Shown: positions 39,201-44,909 of the stretch, one piece after another
How the letters are laid out: each line of letters begins with the position of its first letter
Position numbering within the stretch: position 1 is the first letter of the stretch
Source of the DNA: Harmothoe impar
Lineage: Eukaryota; Annelida; Polychaeta; Phyllodocida; Polynoidae
Direction: 5' to 3'
Assembly (NCBI GenBank): GCA_947462335.1
Contig: OX381709.1
Location: 37,094,186 to 37,158,185, forward strand
DNA length: 64,000 nucleotides
The notes under the pieces: generated by a model
Told to the model about the DNA's origin: nothing
Database searches by the model: none
What the model saw: only the letters and a program-made list of their open reading frames with translations
Program-made: the position numbers and the translations under genes

Positions 39201-42200
39201 ATAGAAACGTGTCTATTCCATTTGTTAATTTTCATATCATGTAGATGGATGATTTACTTTGCATGTTTGTGAACTTCTCTTGTGGTTAAAGATTGAAAAA
39301 TTTCATTCTTTCACTTCTGAGGTGTTGAACATTTTTGTTGTATATGGTATCCTGAAACTTTCCACATGTGCCTCATGTATGTTCGGTATAAATACCTATC
39401 TAGTTTGATTTAAAAACGGCACTTTACCTGTCCCATACTAAATACCACACGTTTGTGATTATGCAGTCCTCGTTAGCTATCGATTCGTGTCATTTCCCCG
39501 TAGAAAATAACAATTTATGTTAATATTATTTCAGTCGGGCCCCGAGCAGTCACAGCATCGCGAGCAGCACGAATCACTCCTTACCTGCCCACCAGATGTC
39601 AGCTCAGTCGGGCTATCCGTCTCCAGGGACCCAGTCCCCAGCCCGCCAACCGCCCGGATTTAAGGTCATGCCAAAACCTATGTATGTCGAACAGGTGCGT
39701 AAATGTATTTTATTCCCGGTACTTTCTGTACTATATGATTTGGAACAGCGCTGTCTCTGTGTGTATCGATAATCTAATTGTAAGGGAGTGCTCATTTTTT
39801 AACAACAGGGGGGGGGGGTGGTGGATTTAGGGGGGGGGTAAAAAATTTGGACCCCTTGACCGGGGGTGGGGTAAAAAATTCAGACCCCTCTTGGGGGGGG
39901 GGGGGCAAAAAAATTCAACCTGTTTTGAGGGGAAAAGCCCGCGCGTTACTATGCTACAAAGGGGCGCGAACGCGCGCGATTTTCGGCCTGCCGGGGGGGG
40001 GGGGGGTAAAAAATTTCGACCCCTCTAGGGGGGGGGGTGAAAAAATTCGCGCGCTCCGCGCGAAATCTCACCACCCCCCCCCTGTTGTTAAAAAATGAGC
40101 ACTCCCTAATAAGTTAGGTTAATTTCCTGTTTGAACCTTCCTAATTTTGTCCCCTGCATAGATATTGCCTATTTTTGTGTATCATGAGAACCTACGCTAC
40201 ACACCCACATATAAACTTTCTGTGTGATTTCATACTTGTAAGTCATTTTTAACTAAACAATGCAAATTACGATTTTTGTGATTCATGCAATTTTTGCACA
40301 ACTCAGTTAACAAGTACTTAATTTTAAAATATAAAATAATATAATCGCAAATATCCGACTTGAGAGGTGGAGACACTACAAGGTAAGCATGGTAGATAGA
40401 TTATACCACGAATGCTAAACTGTGGTTATCACATAGGCCGTGAAAATATGATATAATTCAAAACCATATAAAAATATTTAACTAAACGGGGGCATTACAG
40501 GGTGACTCGTGGGAGGCACCACGAGACCCCAACCGGGGGTTCGTCCCCATCGTCAACTCGACTGCCGTGTGAGCGCCTCGCTCTGAGCAGCTCCCAACAC
40601 CAGGTGGGTGGAGCCTAGCGCCAGGCCGCTTGTCAATCAAGGCACTGCTCCCTACTCGCCCCGCCCACTTGTTATATTTCTGCCACTGCTTCCCGCCGGG
40701 ACACCACGTGATCTGTTGTTTGCACCACGTGATCCACACCACGTGACCGCCTGGTTCTGCTTTTATATCTACAAATAACCTCCCATTTATTACCATATAT
40801 GGATGTATATATATCCTCTGGCCGTTCTTGGATTGATTTGATCTCCTGATGACTTTTGCTGTTCCCTTTGTTTGATTTTGTTCTCCTTACTTAATCTTTA
40901 TCTTCTAATAACCTATTTGACATAAGGACACTTTGACCTCTGCCTATATTGGAACAGATTCCCGGCATTTATCATTCAATGTATATGCAATAAGTTGTGT
41001 GCCGACCTTCCTCTATTGTATCAAGGCAACTAATTTAACCTACTATAGTATCAAAACTACGACAACACTTTGCTAAAATTACAGACTAAGCCTCATGGAT
41101 AAGGTAATACTAAGATCCTAGGGTAAGCCAGTCCAAAAGTGTGTAAACCGTTAGTTCAACAGTATAGCATTGTATGTTAATATGAACAAGTTAAGGGAGA
41201 TAGTTTATGGCCATAATAATCTAAAACTGAAATTGATATCACAACTAAATCGAAATCCAGAGAAGGACGTGCGTATGGTGACAAACATATTGCACATCTA
41301 CTTTTGTTGTGGTATTTTGTTATGTTTCGGTCTAAATAATATTTACATGTTTTGCGCGCTGCACTTGCACACACCAACACTCAACACTTACTGCGCAGTC
41401 AAACTTTGTTTTGTCATATCTCACGTTTCTAATAACGTCTTTGTTATAAACTGTAAGTTATTTACTCTTAATTTCTTCATCAAAACGGGCATTTTTCAGG
41501 AACAAAGACGAAGATCGGTTTACAAAATGACCGATGTCTTACTTGTGTGAACATATGTAAGTTAAAACTGGAAGATTTCAACACAAGAATACATCTGATA
41601 ACTATGTGGTACAAGTAGGCGGACAATATAAGGTTCAATGGAGATGCTTCTCATTGCTGTGAACATGAAACAACGACAATACGAACTGTACCTCAACTTA
41701 TCTCCACTCTCAAAGTTTCCAAGCTATAATCAACCTTAAATTTCCCCAGTCAAAGATGTTTTTGATTTGTTTGATATCTTGCCTGCTTCCTCTTACAATG
41801 GGTCCTCTTTAGTCGTGAGCAGCAATGAGAAACCATCATCCCTCAACGTAACACACTCTCTACTGATAACTGAGATGAGGGTTCAATAGGTGTGTGATTA
41901 GACATCATACTCCTGCTGCTGTTACATATCCTCAACTCTGGTGAATCATTAAAGCATGACCTGGAATGACTTTAGGGTAAATATATGTATTAATTTTGGA
42001 GAATGCAAAAGGGCCAAATGAAGTCGCAAGTAAAAGAGGGTCTTCCTTAAGTCTGCACTGATTGTTATGTTGTGGGGCTGGGAGATGAAAGTGGTTTAAC
42101 GCCAAGTCTAACCAACCACCGATAGATGCAGGCAGTCATCTATAGCTAATAGTTTCCTTATTTTTTGCTTTGGAAGAGCACATCAATGTTAGGAGTGGAT

Positions 42201-44909
42201 ATCCTTTTCAACAACTTGAGGGAAGGGAGGCGGGGGGGGGGGGGGTAGGTCGTGGGTGACATCCCTACCCCGTCCGGAAAAAAAGAAGAGAGTAAGAGAG
42301 AAAAAAATACTTTAAAAAAACGACACTTCCATTAGCTTAAGTGCAATGAATATCTAGGAGGGGGCAGAATATAGTGGACAAGCCTTCTCTGGTTTGGATA
42401 GACTTGGCTGATGGGGAGGGAGTGGCCATGCTTGGAGATAGACGGGCGGCCATGGGAGGTGCATGGGGTCAGGTTTTACCAGTGGTCTTAACGGTCTTTT
42501 GTTGTTGACCTTGCTCCAGTATTTTGGTGAGTATGGACAATATGACCCCAGTGTATTCTGCAGTTCGTATTAAGGCGTTATTCCTAACTTAATTGACGTG
42601 TCCTCTAGTACGTATTTCTGCTAGATGTTCATTGTAAATTAATAAATATACTGACTTTTCAATTTTATTGAAGATGTACATATTTCGTTTTCTTGTATGG
42701 TTTGCATCAGTTCATGATTAATGCTTGTGAGTGTAGTTAACTACCCTGACATTTAGACAGTGTTGCCATCTGAGCTTTATGACATAGAGATATTGCTTTC
42801 AGAGTATCACCGGTAGTTCAACTGTTCAAGATTCTGAATTGTAGGCTACATAAGACATATCCCTTAGCCCGAAATCGGGATGGACCTTGAATGCTATGAC
42901 TTTATAGATCTACACTTTGATAATACCGGTAGTAGTGTTTTCTTTCTATTATCAATTTCAACAAAAATGTGTGTAAATTATAAGCAAAACATGGAAAAAG
43001 GGGGCTTTGGTTAAATCCCAGGTTCCTCAGTTGTGTTATTTAACACCAGATGGCACAGCTGGTGCTTCGTGACCACCCATCACTGCGGGGGAGGGGGTTA
43101 GCAAGGGGGGGGGGGGTAGTCACGTGACCTAAGAACTGGGTCAGCGTGACCCACATCCTGCTGGCTGCGTGCGATATGAGTCAGCCAGTGCTGTACTGAC
43201 GCCCACAGGAACAAATAGCACCTCTCTCTCCCGATCGGTATGTAAATGACTCCGTGGCGCAACGGTAGCGCGTCTGACTCCAGATCAGAAGGTTGCGTGT
43301 TCAAATCACGTCGGGGTCATATATTTTAACCCAAAAGAAGTTGTTCGCCAAAGTAACACAATGTACCAGTATACTCATACTAATAGTGTCATAGATCTCA
43401 TCATATCCATCTAAGACCAGTAATCCAAGTGGATCATGGAAGTAGCGTGATAAGAAAAGTAAGCCTGAATGGGATAGGAAAAAGGGGCGTGGCATTCTCT
43501 GGTGCAAGGTGGTATGATATAGTACACCTCCAGGGGCGGATTTAGGGGGGGGGGGGGTGGACCCGGCATGCGCCCCCCCTAGTTTTCTGTACATTTTGAT
43601 GTGATAATTTCCAATACCCCCAGTACATTGCCTATTTCACGCCCCCCCCCCCCCCGCCCCTTTTTCCAAAATCCTGGATCCGCCCCTGACCTCCAAGGCT
43701 CGAAATCATAAATGTAGCCTGTCCAGGAACCATACGACCATATAATAATATGGCAAGGGGGACACTTACAATATTCAGTCTGTAAAAGGACAGTCTTTAA
43801 AGCTGTCTGTAGAGGAATTGGCCCTGGCTCCTGTGCAATAATAGCTTTTCTGTCCTCCAACCATCAGCCTGCAACAACAAAGTGCATTCATAGCGTCAAT
43901 CCATTCCATGTTGGACTCTTGTACATGCTGGCCGGGCATGTTGGGTTCTTCTTTAAACATAGACACTATATAGACAAAGTATCCCTGGTTCTAGCATAGT
44001 AGTAAAACCGGTACCATTTGTCAGGCCCCTGACATCTATGGACATGTATATTTAGTGGAGGTTGACCCCTTCACTTATAAAACCCCCAACTTTATGAGTC
44101 ATAAAGGTCCGCATAAAGGACAAGGTATACATATACCGGTAGGGCCTACCTGTTCTACCCAAAGGTCAAACTGTTTAACGTTATTACAATGTTGTTTACA
44201 GTAAACGGAAAGTATAGCCAACTATGATTATGCATGGTCTGTTTCTATCCAATTTGCATCTTTTATATATTGTACAATACGGTATGTTCGTGTTGTATTG
44301 TAGACTTTGACATAATATTTTTGATTGGCCTGACTCTTTAAACTATTGAAATAGAAGTGTAATTCGGATTTCAGTAGGACAATTTGATTTCTATATTGTA
44401 CAACAACCATCCTGATCTTCAGGTGAAGGTCGTCACAGCTAATCTTGATATGATGTTTCCTGGCAGTCTTTAGTTATATATATATAATATACCGGCATAT
44501 ATATGTGGGAGGTTTTCTCATAAATGACATAGAAATTAAGATAAATTGCAAAAGAGTGATGTTACAAATTAATCATAAGGGGACGAATCTATAAATTCAT
44601 CAAGTATATGAAAGTGGTATTTATACAGGGGTAATTTGGCCATACGTAACATATGGAACGCCAACATCTAACATTGCTATATTTGTATTATTCCAGGTAT
44701 CGTCTGAGCAGAGGCAGCAGAACAGTTTTTCAGGATCACCGGCCCAGATGCCGAATGGCGGGGGAGGATTGAGGGGATATGAGCACTACGTGAACCCCAT
44801 GCTGCCGCCCGGAGTCAAGACATACTCAGTGCCCCAGCAGAACAACGTCCACCAACAGTCGCCGCTCAAACAAGCCTTACGCAACCGCAACCTCATGACC
44901 GAGTTGTGA
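9213..44909 (+). CDS. EPB41L4A: EPB41L4A/NBL4-like FERM protein (exons 2 to last; first coding exon not found)
   Basis: Band 4.1-like FERM protein: the family links plasma-membrane proteins to the cortical cytoskeleton. I joined 28 GT-AG exons in continuous phase to 2988 nt, giving 995 residues and a stop: 9213-9317, 9620-9665, 10247-10328, 18994-19091, 19405-19525, 19911-20087, 20618-20681, 20942-21033, 23092-23133, 25379-25450, 26488-26606, 26820-26895, 27166-27255, 27650-27832, 28141-28302, 28530-28565, 28694-28750, 29025-29081, 29370-29435, 31387-31473, 33758-34039, 34167-34248, 36081-36164, 36307-36377, 36742-36846, 38527-38685, 39535-39694, 44697-44909. FERM occupies residues 1-262 (F3 lobe from [10 protein letters not shown]), the FERM-adjacent motif about 289-308 ([18 protein letters not shown]), and an Arg/Ser-rich linker follows. 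Assignment to EPB41L4A over 4B/L5 rests on CKHLWKC.EHH.FF plus the linker motifs APWE, QSGSESE and [15 protein letters not shown]. The tail after about residue 611 is longer than I recall for vertebrates. Confidence 0.9.
9620..9665 (+). CDS. EPB41L4A: EPB41L4A-like exon: F1 lobe, HWLDPLK
   Basis: Acceptor TTTCAG, donor GTACGT, ending one base into a codon. The peptide [15 protein letters not shown] matches the WLDPAK.L segment of the family. Confidence 0.9.
9666..10246 (+). other. Intron with second copy of the 51-bp repeat
   Basis: The intron contains the 51-bp repeat at 10075-10125, identical to 7839-7889. A minus-strand frame at 9810-10061 has no family resemblance. Confidence 0.6.
10247..10328 (+). 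CDS. EPB41L4A: EPB41L4A-like exon: F1/F2 boundary
   Basis: Acceptor TGTTGCAG, donor GTAAGT, ending two bases into a codon. It encodes [20 protein letters not shown], nearly the vertebrate [20 protein letters not shown]. Confidence 0.95.
11691..11861. repeat. (CCTT)n microsatellite, about 171 bp
   Basis: About 42-43 uninterrupted CCTT units. The six-frame serine/leucine/proline and Arg/Lys/Glu/Gly frames it produces are repeat artefacts. Confidence 0.98.
11989..12236. repeat. (TGCC)n array with interruptions
   Basis: About 250 bp of TGCC/CCTG units broken by TTGTC, CATGTC, GTCGG and similar variants. It gives spurious cysteine-rich frames on the plus strand and Gly-Arg-Gln frames on the minus strand. 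Confidence 0.95.
16872..16952. mobile_element. 81-bp piggyBac-type MITE
   Basis: The element begins CCCTTTGAGAG, ends CTTAAAGGG, and is flanked by TTAA on both sides (16868-16871 and 16953-16956). CCCTTT ends plus a TTAA duplication are the piggyBac signature. It is far too short to code for a transposase. Confidence 0.6.
18202..18541. mobile_element. hAT-type MITE with 5-bp target duplication
   Basis: Left end CAGAGGCGTAGGAAG, right end CTCCACTACGCCACTG (imperfect inverted repeats). GCAAT is duplicated exactly at 18197-18201 and 18542-18546. The interior holds long G runs and a (TA)n stretch. Confidence 0.75.
18994..19091 (+). CDS. EPB41L4A: EPB41L4A-like exon: F2 lobe
   Basis: Acceptor TGCGGCAG, donor GTAAGC. 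It encodes [19 protein letters not shown], the conserved start of the F2 helical lobe, and ends one base into a codon. Confidence 0.95.
19405..19525 (+). CDS. EPB41L4A: EPB41L4A-like exon: F2 lobe
   Basis: Acceptor ATTACAG, donor GTGAGT. The peptide [20 protein letters not shown] matches the family's ELGDYDP...GYVSEYRFVP. Confidence 0.95.
19911..20087 (+). CDS. EPB41L4A: EPB41L4A-like exon: F2 end and F3 start
   Basis: Acceptor GTCTCAG, donor GTGAGT; the largest FERM exon (177 nt). It holds [19 protein letters not shown] and [16 protein letters not shown], the first strands of the PH/PTB-like F3 lobe. Confidence 0.95.
20618..20681 (+). CDS. EPB41L4A: EPB41L4A-like exon: F3 lobe
   Basis: Acceptor TCTTTCAG, donor GTGAGT, ending in phase 0. 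It completes the [20 protein letters not shown] strand region. Confidence 0.94.
20942..21033 (+). CDS. EPB41L4A: EPB41L4A-like exon: F3 C-terminal helix
   Basis: Acceptor TTTTCTCAG, donor GTAGGT. It encodes [18 protein letters not shown], the near-invariant terminal helix of the EPB41L4/L5 FERM domain. Confidence 0.96.
21303..21913. repeat. 611-bp perfect tandem duplication, unit 1
   Basis: Starts CAAATTCCGCGTCATTAAG. Every base I compared recurs 611 bp downstream, including identical 74-codon minus-strand frames at the same offset. It lies in the intron after the last FERM exon. Confidence 0.95.
21914..22524. repeat. 611-bp perfect tandem duplication, unit 2
   Basis: Second unit of the direct duplication, immediately abutting unit 1. 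The absence of differences indicates a very recent duplication or an assembly artefact from two haplotypes. Confidence 0.95.
23092..23133 (+). CDS. EPB41L4A: EPB41L4A-like small exon after FERM
   Basis: Acceptor TCTTTACAG, donor GTGTGT. The 42-nt exon encodes [13 protein letters not shown] in the phase left open by the FERM exon and closed by the next one. Evidence is phase and position; there is little family conservation. Confidence 0.75.
23515..23573. repeat. Copy 2 of hairpin repeat: 59-bp near-perfect palindrome
   Basis: Two 29-bp arms around a single base, with only two mismatched positions. The left arm starts CATGATGCATGAAGGCAG; the right arm ends CTGCCTTCATGCATCATG. It would form a very stable hairpin. 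Confidence 0.9.
25379..25450 (+). CDS. EPB41L4A: EPB41L4A-like exon: FERM-adjacent region
   Basis: Acceptor TGTTTTAG, donor GTAAGC. It encodes [12 protein letters not shown], equivalent to the KFGS.RYKHRY stretch of vertebrate EPB41L4A at the start of the FERM-adjacent (FA) region. Confidence 0.92.
26488..26606 (+). CDS. EPB41L4A: EPB41L4A-like exon: FA region end and basic linker
   Basis: Acceptor TTTACTAG, donor GTAAGT. It begins [13 protein letters not shown], completing the FA motif, and ends in a basic stretch [19 protein letters not shown] is a plausible basophilic-kinase site (inference). Confidence 0.92.
26820..26895 (+). CDS. EPB41L4A: EPB41L4A-like linker exon with tandem acceptor
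   Basis: Encodes [12 protein letters not shown] then [10 protein letters not shown], similar to the KIIAPSPVK segment in vertebrates. The acceptor reads CAGCAG, so use of the upstream AG (exon from 26817) adds one alanine. Confidence 0.88.
27166..27255 (+). CDS. EPB41L4A: EPB41L4A-like linker exon, APWE motif
   Basis: Acceptor TTGACCAG, donor GTAAGG. The peptide [14 protein letters not shown] parallels the vertebrate SP..QRSKSHAPWEENG. Confidence 0.9.
27650..27832 (+). CDS. EPB41L4A: EPB41L4A-like linker exon, Ser/Glu and Arg/His-rich
   Basis: Acceptor TGTAACAG, donor GTAGGA. It starts [10 protein letters not shown] (vertebrate SGLYNSPSDR) and contains QSGSESESG followed by a run of RHRRR clusters, likely disordered. 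Confidence 0.9.
28141..28302 (+). CDS. EPB41L4A: EPB41L4A-like linker exon, charged helix
   Basis: Acceptor TCTACCAG, donor GTAAGT. It is Glu/Arg/Ala-rich and ends [16 protein letters not shown], corresponding in place to the vertebrate QWEAVLRRQKE segment. Confidence 0.88.
28530..28565 (+). CDS. EPB41L4A: EPB41L4A-like microexon (36 nt)
   Basis: Acceptor TTATTGCAG, donor GTACGT. It encodes [11 protein letters not shown] and keeps phase on both sides, so it could be skipped without a frameshift. Confidence 0.8.
28694..28750 (+). CDS. EPB41L4A: EPB41L4A-like small exon (57 nt)
   Basis: Acceptor TTTGACAG, donor GTAAGT. It encodes [18 protein letters not shown] in phase. Low complexity; assigned by phase and splice signals. 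Confidence 0.8.
29025..29081 (+). CDS. EPB41L4A: EPB41L4A-like small exon (57 nt)
   Basis: The acceptor follows a long T tract (TTTTACATTAG); donor GTAAGT. It encodes [18 protein letters not shown], comparable to the vertebrate SRSRSPDIQAKEELWKH. Confidence 0.87.
29370..29435 (+). CDS. EPB41L4A: EPB41L4A-like exon: [15 protein letters not shown] motif
   Basis: Acceptor CATTGCAG, donor [24 protein letters not shown] is the strongest post-FERM match to vertebrate EPB41L4A (DPSGLSEEQLKEIPYTKIE) and fixes the orthology call. Confidence 0.95.
29436..31386 (+). other. Intron with hairpin repeat copy 3
   Basis: A 2-kb AT-rich intron. The only structured element seen is the hairpin repeat at 30724-30774. 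Confidence 0.6.
30724..30774 (-). repeat. Copy 3 of hairpin repeat
   Basis: The ends CATGATGCAT and ATGCATCATG are inverted copies of each other. The minus strand reads CATGATGCATGAAGTCAGC followed by TCTGACGAGTT, matching the other family members. Confidence 0.75.
31387..31473 (+). CDS. EPB41L4A: EPB41L4A-like exon, Arg/Ser-rich
   Basis: Acceptor TACTTCAG, donor GTAAGT. It encodes [20 protein letters not shown], comparable to the vertebrate RIRHSHSPRSYRQYRRS. This is the last segment with clear resemblance to vertebrate EPB41L4A as I know it. Confidence 0.9.
32640..32920. repeat. Polypyrimidine tract (CCT/CTCC-rich)
   Basis: About 280 bp of almost pure pyrimidine on the plus strand, built from CCTCCTCC and CCCTCTG words. 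It produces Pro/Ser/Leu frames in all plus frames that are not genes. It directly precedes the 129-bp minisatellite. Confidence 0.9.
32921..33450. repeat. 129-bp minisatellite, about four units
   Basis: The word CAAGATTGTCTGATTTCCTT starts at 32940, 33070, 33199 and 33328, giving a period of 129-130 bp. Units contain AAGATGGCTGCCAAGATGGC. Because 129 is a multiple of three, a 170-codon minus-strand frame stays open; I treat it as a repeat artefact. Confidence 0.93.
33758..34039 (+). CDS. EPB41L4A: EPB41L4A-like exon: Gln/His-rich with PPPPY
   Basis: Acceptor ATGACAG, donor GTAAGG; 282 nt. After a short Ser-rich start comes [12 protein letters not shown], a PPxY motif that is a potential WW-domain ligand. 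It is followed by about 60 residues almost entirely of Gln, His, Tyr and Asn. The CAA/CAG-rich DNA also opens spurious Asn/Thr frames in another frame and a Val-rich frame on the minus strand. Confidence 0.87.
34167..34248 (+). CDS. EPB41L4A: EPB41L4A-like exon: C-terminal extension
   Basis: Acceptor TTCACCAG, donor GTAAGT. It encodes [20 protein letters not shown] in phase and ends in phase 0. Confidence 0.85.
34249..36080 (+). other. Intron with inverted repeat
   Basis: Contains the 15-bp inverted repeat at 35224-35266 and a short ACCACACC array at about 35290-35360. A 35-kb-region G run (about 35477-35486) is also present. No exon is needed here. Confidence 0.6.
35224..35266. repeat. Perfect 15-bp inverted repeat with CTCF-like arms
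   Basis: CAGAGGGCAGCACTG, a 13-base loop, then its exact inverted complement. Each arm contains CAGAGGGCAGC, close to the core of the CTCF consensus. Function is not shown by the sequence. Confidence 0.7.
36081..36164 (+). CDS. EPB41L4A: EPB41L4A-like exon: Gly/Ala then Thr/His-rich
   Basis: Acceptor GTTTCAG, donor GTAGGT, phase 0 on both sides so it could be skipped. It encodes [20 protein letters not shown]. Confidence 0.82.
36307..36377 (+). CDS. EPB41L4A: EPB41L4A-like exon: RDDSGLGID
   Basis: Acceptor ATCGTAG, donor GTTTGT (weak). It encodes [20 protein letters not shown]. The acidic DDSGLGID could be a short linear interaction motif (inference). Confidence 0.82.
36742..36846 (+). CDS. 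EPB41L4A: EPB41L4A-like exon: [14 protein letters not shown]
   Basis: Acceptor GTGTCTAG, donor GTACCA (weak). The in-phase peptide contains [16 protein letters not shown]. Not recognised in vertebrate members; supported by phase and GC-richer composition. Confidence 0.78.
36847..38526 (+). other. Intron holding the X-box-like array
   Basis: 1.7-kb intron; apart from the palindrome array nothing else stands out. Confidence 0.65.
37157..37870. repeat. Array of GTTACCATGGTAAC palindromes (RFX/X-box-like), 51-66 bp spacing
   Basis: Exact GTTACCATGGTAAC occurs at 37157, 37509, 37677 and 37780. One-mismatch forms start at 37560, 37611 and 37728, and further ACCGTGGTAAC versions lie near 37835-37860. 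Between sites the unit carries GCTTGGTAACCACATA and ACTGGTTACATTGTCT. The 14-mer equals the ideal palindromic RFX (X-box) site. Minus-strand frames rich in [11 protein letters not shown] are artefacts of the repeat. Confidence 0.9.
38527..38685 (+). CDS. EPB41L4A: EPB41L4A-like exon with read-through stop
   Basis: Acceptor CTCTTTCAG. It encodes [18 protein letters not shown] and on to [14 protein letters not shown]. The donor is GTTGGT, weak but in the right phase for the next exon. If the intron is retained, translation adds LVNE and stops at 38699-38701, giving a shorter isoform. Confidence 0.85.
39535..39694 (+). CDS. EPB41L4A: EPB41L4A-like exon: Ser/Pro-rich, [14 protein letters not shown]
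   Basis: Acceptor TTATTTCAG, donor GTGCGT, ending in phase 0. It encodes [20 protein letters not shown] and ends [14 protein letters not shown]. Both alternative last exons can join it in frame. Confidence 0.88.
39784..40106. mobile_element. Harbinger-type MITE
   Basis: Perfect terminal inverted repeats GGGAGTGCTCATTTTTTAAC...GTTAAAAAATGAGCACTCCC, continuing into ACAACAGGGGGG, with TAA duplicated at 39781-39783 and 40107-40109. The interior is built from GGGGGGTAAAAAATTNGACC words. A degraded relative lies at about 61920-62145. TWA duplications are typical of PIF/Harbinger. Confidence 0.8.
40501..40572 (+). CDS. EPB41L4A: EPB41L4A-like alternative last exon ending STAV
   Basis: The acceptor is GCATTACAG with a poor pyrimidine tract. 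In phase 0 after YVEQ it encodes [19 protein letters not shown] and ends STAV before TGA at 40570-40572, giving a 948-residue (partial) isoform. S/T-x-hydrophobic at the C-terminus is a class I PDZ ligand. The weak acceptor is the main doubt. Confidence 0.68.
   Translation, partial: GDSWEAPRDPNRGFVPIVNSTAV
43248..43319 (+). tRNA. tRNA-Trp (anticodon CCA)
   Basis: A 72-base cloverleaf. The acceptor stem GACTCCG pairs with CGGGGTC (one T-G pair) and the discriminator base is A. The D arm is in GGCGCAACGGTAGCGC, and the anticodon stem TCTGA/TCAGA encloses loop CTCCAGA with CCA at 43280-43282. The T arm contains GTTCAAATC. Internal promoter boxes A (TGGCGCAACGG) and B (GTTCAAATC) are present, and there is no intron. 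The sequence is almost identical to vertebrate tRNA-Trp. It lies on the sense strand in the last intron of the FERM gene. Confidence 0.97.
43531..43688. mobile_element. hAT-type MITE with 5-bp target duplication
   Basis: Ends CAGGGGCGGATTTAGG and CCTGGATCCGCCCCTG (two mismatches), with ACCTC duplicated at 43526-43530 and 43689-43693. A G run follows the left end and a C run precedes the right end. A lone similar end (GGGTCCGCCCCTG) lies near 14571. Confidence 0.78.
44697..44909 (+). CDS. EPB41L4A: EPB41L4A-like last exon ending MTEL
   Basis: Acceptor TTATTCCAG. In phase 0 after YVEQ it encodes [14 protein letters not shown], a Gly-rich stretch, [17 protein letters not shown] and [14 protein letters not shown], then TGA at 44907-44909. 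T-E-L at the C-terminus is a class I PDZ ligand sequence. Confidence 0.9.
   Translation, partial: VSSEQRQQNSFSGSPAQMPNGGGGLRGYEHYVNPMLPPGVKTYSVPQQNNVHQQSPLKQALRNRNLMTEL

Larger units (their letters stand above)
40573..44696 (+). other. 3' UTR/intron segment with tRNA and MITEs
   Basis: If the alternative last exon is used this starts as 3' UTR, otherwise it is intron. It holds a tRNA-Trp gene and a hAT-type MITE. A 126-codon frame at 41170-41550 is AT-rich and unlike any family I know. Confidence 0.6.

Noticed and set aside
41170..41550. 126-codon plus-strand frame
   Set aside because: AT-rich, no family resemblance, lies between alternative last exons; a chance frame is likelier.
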